Assembly: GCA_014305015.1 (NCBI GenBank) | Contig: JACRUB010000098.1 | Coordinates: 1-20,752 of the forward strand | Source of the DNA: Vulcanimicrobiota bacterium | Lineage (GTDB): Bacteria; Vulcanimicrobiota; Vulcanimicrobiia; Vulcanimicrobiales; Vulcanimicrobiaceae | Reading direction: 5' to 3' | DNA length: 20,752 nt | Shown here: positions 1 to 8,718 of the stretch, piece by piece | Layout: each line of letters starts with the position of its first letter | How positions within the stretch are numbered: position 1 is the stretch's first letter | Translations under genes and position numbers: made by a program | Notes under the pieces: generated by a model | Told to the model about the DNA's origin: nothing | The model's input: the letters and a program-made list of their open reading frames with translations, nothing else | Databases searched by the model: none

Positions 1-2
1 GG

Positions 3-1082
3 TATCGACTGCTCTGGGTCGTCGTAGCTGCCAATGCGATCGCCATAGTCTTACAGGTCGCCGTGTCGCTCGTGACGGCGGCGACCGGCAGTAACCTCGC
101 AACACTGATCGCACAGCGCTGGCCGCGCCTATCGCCGGCGTTCTGGGCGATCTTTCAAGGCGCTGCGATGGCAACCGATGTTGCGGAATTCAGCGGCATC
201 GTGCTTGGAGTGGAACTGCTCTTCCACCTCTCGCTGCTCGCGAGCGTCGCGATCGGCTTGATCATCATCGCAGCTGTATTGGCATGCACCGATCGCCGTT
301 CGAAAGCACTCGAATACGGACTCATCGGCGCGGTCGCTCTGATCTCGATCGGCTGCCTCTACCAGATCCCGCTGCTCCATCCGATATGGAGCGCGGTCGC
401 CCTCGGCGCGATCACTCCGCGCGTTCCCGACGCGGGCGCCCTCGTGCTCGTGATCGGAATCATCGGCGCAACCGTGATGCCGCACAACCTCTTTCTGCAC
501 TCGTCCCTCATTGAGAAGAACTACGAGAACTGCGACCCGCTCGAGCGGCGGCGCCGCCACTCTTTCTTTACCAAGGAGACGTTCGTCGCGCTCAATGTCG
601 CAGCCCTAATCAATGGCGGAATCCTGATCGTCGGCGCGGCGTTGCACGGTGCCGACGGGTCAATGCAGCATGCGTTCGCATCACTGCTGCCGCTAGGCGG
701 AGGTGCGGCCGTCATTTTCGGGGGCGCCCTTCTCATCTCGGGCGTGGCCGCATCGACGACAGCTACGGTCTCGGGCGATTACATCTTCGCGGCCTTCTCA
801 CCCGTGAAAATTTCATCCGCAGTGCGCCGCGCAGTTACGATCGTTCCGGCGGCGATCGTCATCGCATCAGGCATAAGCATCACAAACCTGCTCGTGTGGT
901 CGCAAGTCGCACTGGCGTTCGTGTTACCGGTCGTCTTGGTGCCGCTCGTGCTGATCATGCTTAGCATGCGAGGCAAAGGTTTGGCCGCCATCGGCTACCG
1001 ACTGACAGGACTGGTCGCGGGCGTTTCCTTTCTTTGCGCCGGCTTCGACGCAGTCATGATCGTGCAAATTCTTCACCCCTAG
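3..1082 (+). CDS. NRAMP-family divalent metal (Mn2+/Fe2+) transporter, 5' end off the window
   Basis: This is an integral inner-membrane proton-coupled importer of divalent metals, mainly manganese or iron. The reading frame is open at the left edge, so transmembrane helix 1 with the DPGN metal motif is missing. Visible residues begin YRLLWVVVAANAIAIVLQ, which matches the NRAMP TM2 region, and continue with ATDVAEFSG (TM3). The helix-6 signature GATVMPHNLFLHS is present near bases 468-506; its Ala and Met at the A-x-x-M positions are the known soft-metal ligands of the family. About eight further hydrophobic segments follow. A stop codon ends the gene at 1080-1082. The family assignment is firm. 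The substrate is inferred from the conserved Met, and no Mn-riboswitch or MntR site can be checked because the upstream region is absent. Confidence 0.93.
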   Translation, partial: YRLLWVVVAANAIAIVLQVAVSLVTAATGSNLATLIAQRWPRLSPAFWAIFQGAAMATDVAEFSGIVLGVELLFHLSLLASVAIGLIIIAAVLACTDRRSKALEYGLIGAVALISIGCLYQIPLLHPIWSAVALGAITPRVPDAGALVLVIGIIGATVMPHNLFLHSSLIEKNYENCDPLERRRRHSFFTKETFVALNVAALINGGILIVGAALHGADGSMQHAFASLLPLGGGAAVIFGGALLISGVAASTTATVSGDYIFAAFSPVKISSAVRRAVTIVPAAIVIASGISITNLLVWSQVALAFVLPVVLVPLVLIMLSMRGKGLAAIGYRLTGLVAGVSFLCAGFDAVMIVQILHP

Positions 1083-1148
1083 CTTAAGAAAATCGCATGG
1101 AGACAACGAACGCGCACATCGCCCGCACGAACTGGAAAGGATAAGGAA

Positions 1149-1354
1149 ATGTTGACGCTGATGAAATCACCATTCCTCGCAGATCAGAACAACGTGCTGC
1201 AAGGTTCAACGTTCAAAAATGCGCAGCTCGACGCCAAGAGAAAATTATGTCGCCGGTTGGCGGCGTGCCCTATTTAGCCATGTACGGCTACGACAAAAAA
1301 ACCAAACCTGACAAAGACGCAGAGTCCGCGATTCGCGAACTCTGCATCAAGTAA
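1149..1354 (+). pseudogene. Possible small gene split by a frameshift (unknown product)
   Basis: Not recognised. An ATG at 1149 has a good Shine-Dalgarno (AAGGA at 1137-1141, 7-nt spacing) and opens a 42-residue frame beginning MLTLMKSPFLADQNN that stops at 1275-1277. A second frame (ATG 1247) encodes MSPVGGVPYLAMYGYDKK and runs to a TAA at 1352-1354, two bases before the ATG of the beta-barrel gene. Adding one base in the A-run at 1241-1244 would fuse the two into one protein of about 68 residues. That a gene runs directly into the next start suggests coupling. The fusion is inference: the two pieces could equally be two tiny ORFs or chance. Confidence 0.3.
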
Positions 1355-1356
1355 GC

Positions 1357-2035
1357 ATGGCTCCCCTCAGCGCGCTCGTTCTTGCCGCCGTACTGGCATC
1401 GCCGACGCTTGCACCGCCCACGCCGCCGCCTGAACCAAATCATGTAACTATCGAGGCAAATCAAGGAGTCCTGGGCACGACGGGGCAGGAATGGCAAAAG
1501 AGCGGCGGGGCGAGCTTTGCTCTTTCCGGTCGTTACGAGTTTCAGGCCGGCGCAAAGCTGCGGTTCGCCAATACCGTCCATTGGGAGCGTCTCTCATCCG
1601 TCTACACGTACGATGACGGCAATGAGTCGTTTAACTATACCGAATATAACGATGAGTTTGATGTTGAACTCGGACGGCCCGAGGTGCCAACCGGCCTTGG
1701 CGTCGGATATTTTTTCTATAAGCCGGTCGACGATGCGAGCTATCACTACAATCTTGGCGGTTTTGGCGTCGGCGTCGACCACTGGCCGAACTATTACGTG
1801 CCGCGCTCGGTCTACTATAGTCTGTGGTACTACCCGGATGCTCGTGGCAAGCAGAACAACACGCCGGCATACGCGGATCGCGCGCTTCGATGTCGGACTC
1901 AACTTTCGCAAGAGCCTCGTGAGCCCGTGGAGCTTCCGGATTGGCCTCAAAGACGAAAGCTGGCTCGCCAAGAATTCCAACGCAACCGACGTGGCGTTTT
2001 TCGGGCCATACATAAGCCTCTCGTATTGGCGATAA
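1357..2035 (+). CDS. Secreted outer-membrane beta-barrel-like protein, frameshifted near the 3' end
   Basis: The product starts with a signal peptide (MAPLSALVLAAVLASPTLA), followed by a Pro-rich linker and then alternating hydrophobic/polar, Tyr-, Gly- and Asp-rich segments such as YNLGGFGVGVDHW and SVYYSLWYYPDARG, as in small outer-membrane barrels. The initial frame degenerates into an Arg/Pro-rich tail after about residue 174 and stops at 2046. The +1 frame from about 1876-1890 instead continues with FDVGLNFRKSLVSPWSFRIG and ends in YISLSYWR at 2035, a typical barrel terminus. Skipping one base in the CGCGCG tract near 1880 gives a continuous protein of about 225 residues. The function is unknown; no specific family was recognised. 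The frame break may be real decay or a sequence error. Confidence 0.62.
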
Positions 2036-2126
2036 ACGGTCGGTAACACGGATCGAAGAGCCAAAAAAAAGGCGAAATGTTATTCAAAAATATAATTTGC
2101 ATCCGGTGCGTGAAGACTTGGCGATC

Positions 2127-2143
2127 AAAGGCTTCGCCGAGCC
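2127..2143 (-). terminator. Weak candidate terminator after the NFACT gene
   Basis: On the minus strand, 11 bases past the NFACT stop, GGCT and AGCC arms (2130-2143) enclose a six-base CGGCGA loop and are followed by only three T residues. The stem is short and the T-run poor, so this is a weak call. It lies between two convergent genes, where a terminator would be expected. Confidence 0.22.
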
Positions 2144-2153
2144 GGTCGGCGTC

Positions 2154-3863
2154 CTACGCGTTCCCGCGTTTTCCGGCTAGGGCTTCGGCGTCCGGGGCTT
2201 GCGGTTCAACCGTCAACGACCGTAGATTTGTATAGAATACCAAGCCTGGCGGAGCCGCCGGTTGCTTTCGAACATGTTTGCGCAGCGTGTAGTCGACAAG
2301 AACCTTGGGGCTGTTCTTCGCTTTGGAATAGAATGCTGCAAACGATGCTGCTAGGCGAAGATCGTCTTCGGGTGGCGGCAGCTTATCGTCCCGCTGCAAA
2401 ATCACGTGGGCTCCTGGGAGTTTTTGTGCGTGGAACCATAAATCGTCGGGCTTAGCAATCTGAAAAGTGAGCTCAGCATTCTCAACCGGTGAGCGCCCGA
2501 TTAAAATGCGTGAGCCCATCGCCGTCGTAAGGGATAACGGTTTACGTTTCGCCTTTTGCTTTTTTGGCGGCGCGGGCGCCGTACGGCCGCCGAGAACACG
2601 GACTGCTTGCGCGACATCATCGAGATCGTCAGTACCCGCGCGTTCGAGCTCCCACTGCAATTCTCGCACGGCTTCGAACGTACGCGAAAGCTCTTGCTCC
2701 CGGCTCCGCAGATGCGGAATTGAGGCAGCCAGTTTTTGATAACGTGCGAACAACCCGGCGGCTTGGGCCTTTGCGGCTTCCTGCTCTTGGGGCGTCATTT
2801 CGTGGAGTGTAGCAAAGATCGTGCGGCCTTGCTCCCGCAACGTCTCGCGTTCTTCCGCACGCAAAAGACCCAGCTCGACATCGCGCAACTCCTTGCGAAC
2901 CCGCTCGTCACGATCTTTGAGTGTCCGCACTAGTGCGCGGCGCCGTTTCTCAACGCGGTCGCTCTCGCTCGCGGTGACCGTTTCACTGCGTGATTCAGCG
3001 AGCAGCGGAAGAAGATCGGCAGCCGCCTCTCGTTCGAGTGCATCAAATTGGTGCAAGTCCGTGACATGCGCTTGGATGAGGTGTCCCTCTTTGCGATAGA
3101 CGGCTATCGGTAACTCCGCAAGGCGTTGCAGGCTGACAAAGAAGGCGTCCGCGCGTTCCATTAGTGTGAGGCCGAGCAGGTCGGATGTCTGGTCTCCGGC
3201 GGATGCGAAGGTTTGCGTCAAAAGCGAGAGCGCTATCATTTGCGGTAGCAGCGGAACGAGGCCTCGAAAAGCAGAAACGGTCGCGCGATTCGGCGCCATA
3301 CCGGGCTCACGCGTGGTGAGGGCTGCAATGAACTGCGCTTCGCTCACTTGAGGCGTAAGAGAAAGCGGCGGTGGTTCGTACGCATCCCCAGCGACAATAG
3401 AACGCTGAGCATTGTCCGCGGGCGCGAATTCCTTGAGTGCGCTCACGATGGTTTGATCTTTGACGAGCAGCAGATTTCCGAACCTCGGCACGAGTTCGAC
3501 GATGAGCGAATAGCCGCTTTCTACGCCGAAACGCGAACGCGCTCCGAACTCCAAGCGAAGCACGCGATCGCCTTTTCGGCTGCGCACGGATTCGATCGTC
3601 ATGCCACGCAGCACGGCGCCGCTGCGCCGAACGAAGCCAGGTTCAGCCTCGATCGTTAACTCTGCATCCTCAACCGTAAGGACGGGCGTTGCGGCGAAGA
3701 CGTCAAATGCTAAAACGGAAAGCGTTCCGCGCTGCCAGAGCTGGAGAGCGAAGCGACCGTCCGTGAGCTGCCCCGCCGCTTGGACGCGCGCGCCCGTAAA
3801 GCGCGACGATAGTTCCAGCGAGAGGCGGTGCGTGAGCACCCAGTCCGTGTACACGCCACTCAC
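2154..3863 (-). CDS. rqcH: NFACT-family ribosome-associated quality control protein (RqcH/Rqc2/FbpA-like)
   Basis: RqcH binds stalled 50S subunits carrying peptidyl-tRNA and recruits tRNA-Ala to add C-terminal alanine tails that mark the nascent chain for degradation. Three parts are visible: an NFACT-N domain, a central charged coiled-coil region (about residues 290-420), and the NFACT-R (DUF814) domain with DLWFHAQKLPGAHV and later VDYTLRKHVRK and PGLVFYTNLRSL. I chose the GTG at 3861-3863 (569 aa). It begins SGVYTDWVLTHRL like family N-termini, and it places the key Asp-Arg pair (in GDRVLRLEF) at residues 99-100, close to D97/R98 of Bacillus RqcH. An in-frame ATG at 3915-3917 with GGTGGT upstream would add 18 residues but leaves only 15 bp to the divergent kup gene. 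The EIM motif of Bacillus reads ELV here. Confidence 0.9.
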   Translation of the reverse strand: MSGVYTDWVLTHRLSLELSSRFTGARVQAAGQLTDGRFALQLWQRGTLSVLAFDVFAATPVLTVEDAELTIEAEPGFVRRSGAVLRGMTIESVRSRKGDRVLRLEFGARSRFGVESGYSLIVELVPRFGNLLLVKDQTIVSALKEFAPADNAQRSIVAGDAYEPPPLSLTPQVSEAQFIAALTTREPGMAPNRATVSAFRGLVPLLPQMIALSLLTQTFASAGDQTSDLLGLTLMERADAFFVSLQRLAELPIAVYRKEGHLIQAHVTDLHQFDALEREAAADLLPLLAESRSETVTASESDRVEKRRRALVRTLKDRDERVRKELRDVELGLLRAEERETLREQGRTIFATLHEMTPQEQEAAKAQAAGLFARYQKLAASIPHLRSREQELSRTFEAVRELQWELERAGTDDLDDVAQAVRVLGGRTAPAPPKKQKAKRKPLSLTTAMGSRILIGRSPVENAELTFQIAKPDDLWFHAQKLPGAHVILQRDDKLPPPEDDLRLAASFAAFYSKAKNSPKVLVDYTLRKHVRKQPAAPPGLVFYTNLRSLTVEPQAPDAEALAGKRGNA

Positions 3864-3932
3864 TATTAAGACCGTTAAGGCGAACCCCTTGCCCAAAGGG
3901 CCGCAGCAGCGAGCCAACTAACCACCGACGGC

Positions 3933-5849
3933 GTGACCATGGATTCGACTGCTGCACCACCCGTCGCAAAAGCGCCCACCCGGCACCGGGAATCGCAACA
4001 TCATATCATTGCGCTGGCGGCGCTCGGCGTCGTCTTTGGCGACATCGGCACGAGCCCGCTGTATGCGTTTAAGTTGTGTTTTACGGGCGATTTTCCGGCA
4101 GCCCTCACAGCCCCGAACGTTCTCGGCATCCTTTCGCTGATATTTTGGGCACTCGTTGTGGTGGTTGCCATTAAATATGTGACGTTCATGCTCCGGGCGG
4201 ACTTTGATGGCCAAGGAGGCACGATTGCGCTCCTCGCCCTGCTTTCACCGGTCAGAAAAAGCGCCATGCCCCTTGCGCTCAGCGGAATTGCAATCTTTGT
4301 CTTATTTGGCGAATCAATGCTCTACGGAGATGGAGTGATCACACCGGCCATCTCCGTCTTGTCGGCGGTTGAGGGCCTCGATGTCTGGACGAAGGCCGCG
4401 CATCCTTTTATCATCCCAATCTCGGTAATCGTGCTGATCGGTCTTTTCGCGATGCAGTCACGCGGGACGGATCAGATCGGCAAACTTTTTGGGCCGGTTA
4501 TGTTGTTTTGGTTTATCGCGATCGCACTATTTGGTGCAATCGGAATCGCTCATCATCCCGGCGTGATCGCCGCGATCAATCCGGCCTACGCGGTCAAATT
4601 CTTTTTGCACAATGGCCTTCGGAGCGTCCTTATTCTCGGCGCGGTTGTCCTATGCGTCACTGGCGTCGAAGCCTTGTATGCCGATCTTGCGCACTTTGGG
4701 CGCATTCCGATCACGCTCGCATGGTATCTTATTGTTTTTCCCGCGCTCTTGCTCAACTATTTTGGTCAGGGCGCCTTAACGCTCCAGGATCCGGCGGCAT
4801 TCTCCTCACCGTTCTTTGCGCTGGTTCCACACTGGTTCGTGGTACCGATGGTCTTGGTCGCAACGTTCGCAACGGTTATTGCTTCGCAAGCGCTCATTTC
4901 GGGCGTGTTCTCTTTGACGAACCAACTTATGCAGCTTGGGTACTCGCCGCGCTTTCGCATCGTGCATACCTCAAAACATTTTGCCGGCCAAATTTACATG
5001 CCGGCGGTAAACGCAATGCTCGCCATCGTTTGCGTCCTCTTAGTTCTTGCCTTCCGCTCATCGGATGCGTTTGGCGGAGCCTATGGGCTTGCCGTAACCG
5101 TCACAATGATTGTGAGCAGTCTCACCTTTTATCAACTGCTGATAAGACGGTGGGGCTGGCCTTTGTGGCAGGCTATGGCGCTCGTCGGATTGTTTCTCCT
5201 TTGGGACATTCCGTTTCTCGCGGGCAACATTCCGAAGATTCTCTCAGGCGGCTGGGTGCCGCTGGTTATCGCTGCCGTGCTTTTCACGCTCTTCACCACG
5301 TGGAACCGTGGCCGCCGCCGCATGATGCAGGTCCTGTCCGAGCAAAGCATGCCGGTTGAGAAATTTCTCGAGGAAGAGCGGGATCCGACGCGCCTTGCCG
5401 GGACGGCGGTCTTTATGGCCCCCGATCCCAAAGGCATTCCATTCATTCTGCACCACCATTGGCTGCACGATCACATCATCCACGAAAACGTGGTGCTGCT
5501 CACGGTGGTCAATGGCGCGGTCCCCTACGTGGACGCGACGGACAGGCTCGCGATCGGGGAGGAAGGGCCAAGCCTCTGGCGGGTCAAGGCATCTTACGGC
5601 TTCATGCAAAGCCCGAACATCAAGGATATTTTGACGCACCTTAAGCGCGAGCGGCCGGAGATCGACCTTTCCAAGATCACCTATTATCTGGCCAGCCCGA
5701 AGATCGGTGACGCTCCCGGCAAAGGCTCCCTGCCTGGCTGGCAGCGGGCGCTGTTCCGCTGGATGACCCGCAACGCCCGGCCGCTAACCGATTCCCTGGG
5801 CCTGCCGCCCAACAACATCGTGGAGTTCGGGGTCGAGGTGAAAGTCTAG
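3933..5849 (+). CDS. kup: Kup-type low-affinity potassium transporter
   Basis: Kup is an inner-membrane K+/H+ symporter of the KUP/HAK/KT family. Family signatures are clear: GDIGTSPLYAF at residues 36-46 (first membrane helix) and YGDGVITPAISVLSAVEGL near residue 130. There are about twelve hydrophobic helices over the first 460 residues, followed by a soluble C-terminal domain. The length of 638 aa agrees with the usual 620-640. The frame opens with GTG at 3933, but the ATG at 3939 two codons later is an equally likely start and neither has a strong Shine-Dalgarno. It is divergent from the NFACT gene. I saw no clear promoter or c-di-AMP riboswitch in the short upstream gap. Confidence 0.95.
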   Translation: MTMDSTAAPPVAKAPTRHRESQHHIIALAALGVVFGDIGTSPLYAFKLCFTGDFPAALTAPNVLGILSLIFWALVVVVAIKYVTFMLRADFDGQGGTIALLALLSPVRKSAMPLALSGIAIFVLFGESMLYGDGVITPAISVLSAVEGLDVWTKAAHPFIIPISVIVLIGLFAMQSRGTDQIGKLFGPVMLFWFIAIALFGAIGIAHHPGVIAAINPAYAVKFFLHNGLRSVLILGAVVLCVTGVEALYADLAHFGRIPITLAWYLIVFPALLLNYFGQGALTLQDPAAFSSPFFALVPHWFVVPMVLVATFATVIASQALISGVFSLTNQLMQLGYSPRFRIVHTSKHFAGQIYMPAVNAMLAIVCVLLVLAFRSSDAFGGAYGLAVTVTMIVSSLTFYQLLIRRWGWPLWQAMALVGLFLLWDIPFLAGNIPKILSGGWVPLVIAAVLFTLFTTWNRGRRRMMQVLSEQSMPVEKFLEEERDPTRLAGTAVFMAPDPKGIPFILHHHWLHDHIIHENVVLLTVVNGAVPYVDATDRLAIGEEGPSLWRVKASYGFMQSPNIKDILTHLKRERPEIDLSKITYYLASPKIGDAPGKGSLPGWQRALFRWMTRNARPLTDSLGLPPNNIVEFGVEVKV

Positions 5850-5920
5850 GGCGCCTGAAGCGGCATTTTTGGCCCTCGTGGGGAATGGAGGCTCCAACCC
5901 GTTTTATCGCTATCCGTCTT

Positions 5921-5925
5921 GGAGA
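5921..5925 (+). promoter_or_regulatory. Shine-Dalgarno that fixes the gmk start
   Basis: GGAGA lies 7 bases before the GTG at 5933-5935. The upstream in-frame ATG at 5885 has only a G-rich run touching it, too close to act as a ribosome binding site. This favours the GTG start and a protein of normal length. Confidence 0.6.
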
Positions 5926-5932
5926 ATCGTTA

Positions 5933-6550
5933 GTGTTCGGCCCGGGTCTGCTTTTTGTTGTGTCCGGGCCTTCGGGGGCCGGCAAAGATACGCTGGTGGA
6001 CGCATTGCGGCAACGTATGCCCCGCCTCAAGTACTCAGTGTCGGCCACCACACGCGCGCCCCGTCCGGGGGAAAACGAGGGAGAGCATTACTTCTTTCTC
6101 TCACGCGATGATTTCCAAAAACGAATAGCGAGCAACGGATTCCTGGAACACCGGGAATATAACGGAAATCTGTATGGGACCCCGCGCGACTTTGTCGAGC
6201 ACACCCTGACCGAAGGCTACGATCTTTTTATGAAGCCCGAAGTCAACGGAGCGCTGGCCATCAAGGCGGCATTCCCCGATGCTGTGTTGATCTTTTTGCT
6301 TCCGGATAAGTTCTCGCACTTGCGCGAACGGCTCTTGGCCCGCCGCACGGAAACAAACGAAGAGATTGCCCGGCGCTTGGAGATCGCCCATAGCGAAATG
6401 CAGTATCTCCGAAACTTTGATTACATTGTTATTAACGAAGACCGCCGTGAAGAGGAGGCGGTAAACGATCTCGAAGCCATCGTGCGCGCAGAACGTTTCC
6501 GCATTCATCGTTACGACGAAGACTCGATAAGGAAATTGGAAGACTCATGA
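5933..6550 (+). CDS. gmk: Guanylate kinase
   Basis: Guanylate kinase phosphorylates GMP to GDP with ATP, an essential step of guanine nucleotide synthesis in the cytoplasm. With the GTG start the P-loop GPSGAGKDT falls at residues 12-20. It is followed by the GMP-binding SATTRAPRPGENEGEHYFF segment with its conserved Arg, Glu and Tyr residues, and by NLYGTP and FDYIVINED near the end. The resulting 205 aa is the standard family length; starting from the ATG at 5885 would give 221 aa with an unusual 16-residue leader. The gene overlaps rpoZ by ATGA, so the two are translationally coupled. This gmk-rpoZ pairing is very common in bacteria. Confidence 0.96.
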   Translation: MFGPGLLFVVSGPSGAGKDTLVDALRQRMPRLKYSVSATTRAPRPGENEGEHYFFLSRDDFQKRIASNGFLEHREYNGNLYGTPRDFVEHTLTEGYDLFMKPEVNGALAIKAAFPDAVLIFLLPDKFSHLRERLLARRTETNEEIARRLEIAHSEMQYLRNFDYIVINEDRREEEAVNDLEAIVRAERFRIHRYDEDSIRKLEDS

Positions 6551-6795
6551 CCGACCCCACGGATCCCACCGACAAGAATCCGCTCATCGTTTTCGGCGAC
6601 CTCGACCGCCTCATGGACAAGGTTGACTCGAAATTCACGCTCGTGAACGTCGTGACCAAACGCGCAAAGCAGCTCAATAACGATGCGCCGGCGCTCACGG
6701 ACCGCGTCAATCCGAACAAGCCTGTCTCAACGGCCTTCAATGAAGTCGCCGAAGGCAAAATCGGATACAAACGCACTCGCGAAGGCATAAAATAG
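6547..6795 (+). CDS. rpoZ: RNA polymerase omega subunit
   Basis: Omega promotes assembly and stability of RNA polymerase by clamping the beta' subunit. The 82-residue product has the conserved core: DSKFTLVNVVTKRAKQLNN (residues 27-45), then the KPVSTAFNEVAEGKI block near residues 58-73. The N-terminus MTDPTDPTDKNPLIVF is short and polar. Its start overlaps the stop of gmk by four bases (ATGA), matching the usual gene pair, which makes the call firm despite the small size. Confidence 0.92.
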   Translation: MTDPTDPTDKNPLIVFGDLDRLMDKVDSKFTLVNVVTKRAKQLNNDAPALTDRVNPNKPVSTAFNEVAEGKIGYKRTREGIK

Positions 6796-6834
6796 CTCAA
6801 GAATCTCTCAGCTAGCGTGAGTACTCTCTAAACC

Positions 6835-8673
6835 ATGTGCGGCATTGTAGGCTACATTGGGGAGCGCGATAGCGTTCCCATCATTCTGGATTCGTTGCAG
6901 CGCCTCGAGTATCGCGGCTATGACAGCGCGGGTATTGCCGTTATCGAATCGGACGGTGCATTGCGCGGCAGTAAGGCTGAGGGGAAACTCTCGCGGCTGG
7001 CGGAGCGCTTGCGCAACGGCGAACGCATCAGCGGTAAAGTGGGCCTGGGCCACACGCGTTGGGCAACGCACGGCAAGCCTTCGGATGCAAACGCGCATCC
7101 GCATGCCGATTGCAGCGGGAAGATTGCCGTCGTCCATAATGGCATCATCGAGAACTACGCGCCGCTGCGTGCGGCGCTTCTCGATCAAGGCCATGTCTTT
7201 AAGAGCGAAACCGATACCGAAGTCCTCGCCCACCTGATCGAAACGCAGTACAAAGGCAATCTCGAAGAAGCAGTCCGCGAAACGCTTAAAGAGGTGCGGG
7301 GCGCTTACGCGCTCGGGGTCATCTCTTCAGACGATCCGGAGCATCTGATCTTTGCGCGCAATGGCGCGAGCCCGTTGGTTGTCGGTATCGGCGACGGTGA
7401 GATGTTTGTTGCCTCGGACACACCTGCAATTCTTCAGTACACCCGCAAAGAGATTATCTTGCAAGAAGGCGAGATGGTTGTCGTCGGGCGCGATGGGTAT
7501 CGCCTCATGTCCTATGACGGCACACCCGTCCAGCGAGAGGTCATGCATATTACGTGGGATGCGACTTCCGCGGAGAAGAGCGGATTCAAGCACTTCATGC
7601 TCAAGGAAATCTTCGAACAGCCCAACGTCATCAAAGAGACGCTTGCCGGCCGTATCGATGAAAGTAATGACGTGCAGCTCGCCGCCGAGACCAAGCTGGA
7701 CGATCAGATGCTCATGAATATTTCGAAGATCGCGGTCACCGGCTGCGGCACCGCGTATCATGCAGGTCTTGTGGGACAGTATCTGTTGCGCTCCCTCGTG
7801 CATTTGCCGGTCGAGATGGAACTCGCAAGTGAATTCCGTTACGGCGATCCCGTTATCGATCCGAGCGCGCTCACTATAGCGATGTCGCAGTCCGGAGAAA
7901 CTGCCGATACAATCGAAGCGGTAAAAATAGCGACCGCGGCGGGCTCGCCCGTGCTGGGCATCTGCAATGTCGTCGGCTCGCACTTAACGCGGCTCGCAAA
8001 CGGTACGCTCTTCACGCGCGGCGGCCCAGAGATCGGCGTAGCGGCGACCAAGACGTACGTCTCGCAAGTCACCGCGATGACGCTCTTTGCACTGTATCTA
8101 GCGCGGCTACGCAAAACAGCGCCGCTCGAGCGATTGCGCGAGATTGCGGATAACACAAAGCTGTTGCCCGCAGCCGTCGATGTCGTACTCAACACGTCTG
8201 ACGAAATCCGAAAGGTCGCGAAGAAGTTCCGCAAGTCGGATTCCATGCTCTTCATTGGACGATACATCAATTTTCCGACGGCCCTTGAGGGCGCGCTCAA
8301 ACTCAAAGAGATCTCATACATTCATGCTGAGGGCTATGCCGCCGGCGAAATGAAACACGGGCCGATCGCCCTTCTCGATTCACGGGTTCCGATTGTCGGG
8401 GTTATGACCGAAGGGCGCGTCCGCGAGAAGATTCTCTCAAATCTGTCGGAAGCCAAAGCGCGCGAGGCGCCGATTATCGTGGTGGCAAATCACGGCGACC
8501 AAGAGGCCAAGGCGATCGCCGACTATGTCTTCTGGGTCCCGAAGGTCGATGAGTTGCTCTCGCCGATCGTCAATGTGATTCCCCTTCAGCTCCTCGCGTA
8601 TCATATTGCCGACATAGAAGGCAAAGACGTCGACCAACCGCGTAATTTAGCAAAAACCGTCACCGTTGAATAG
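6835..8673 (+). CDS. glmS: Glutamine-fructose-6-phosphate aminotransferase (isomerizing)
   Basis: GlmS makes glucosamine-6-phosphate from fructose-6-phosphate and glutamine, the entry step to peptidoglycan and lipopolysaccharide amino sugars. The start is certain because Met is followed by the catalytic Cys (MCGIVGYIG), which becomes residue 1 after Met removal. The N-terminal class-II glutaminase domain shows YRGYDSAG, GHTRWATHG and HNGIIENY. The first SIS domain has VTGCGTAYHAG (about residue 301) and SQSGETADT; the second has EGALKLKEISYIHAEGY. It ends with the family-typical DQPRNLAKTVTVE. The 612-residue length is normal. The 39-bp gap to rpoZ leaves no room for a glmS ribozyme. Confidence 0.97.
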   Translation: MCGIVGYIGERDSVPIILDSLQRLEYRGYDSAGIAVIESDGALRGSKAEGKLSRLAERLRNGERISGKVGLGHTRWATHGKPSDANAHPHADCSGKIAVVHNGIIENYAPLRAALLDQGHVFKSETDTEVLAHLIETQYKGNLEEAVRETLKEVRGAYALGVISSDDPEHLIFARNGASPLVVGIGDGEMFVASDTPAILQYTRKEIILQEGEMVVVGRDGYRLMSYDGTPVQREVMHITWDATSAEKSGFKHFMLKEIFEQPNVIKETLAGRIDESNDVQLAAETKLDDQMLMNISKIAVTGCGTAYHAGLVGQYLLRSLVHLPVEMELASEFRYGDPVIDPSALTIAMSQSGETADTIEAVKIATAAGSPVLGICNVVGSHLTRLANGTLFTRGGPEIGVAATKTYVSQVTAMTLFALYLARLRKTAPLERLREIADNTKLLPAAVDVVLNTSDEIRKVAKKFRKSDSMLFIGRYINFPTALEGALKLKEISYIHAEGYAAGEMKHGPIALLDSRVPIVGVMTEGRVREKILSNLSEAKAREAPIIVVANHGDQEAKAIADYVFWVPKVDELLSPIVNVIPLQLLAYHIADIEGKDVDQPRNLAKTVTVE

Positions 8674-8718
8674 TACGATCACGGTCCGCCGGGGCCGGCC
8701 CAGGCGACGCCACGCGTT

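Noticed and set aside
1241..1250. Programmed -1 frameshift site at the A-run
   Set aside because: The local bases do not form a standard X-XXY-YYZ slippery heptamer and I see no strong downstream stem; a missing base is simpler.
4508..5359. 283-codon open frame inside kup
   Set aside because: It is a shadow in another frame of the strongly supported Kup sequence, Arg/Cys-rich and without motifs.
6796..6834. Possible glmS ribozyme upstream of glmS
   Set aside because: The gap to rpoZ is only 39 bases, far too short for the ribozyme, and no conserved core is seen.
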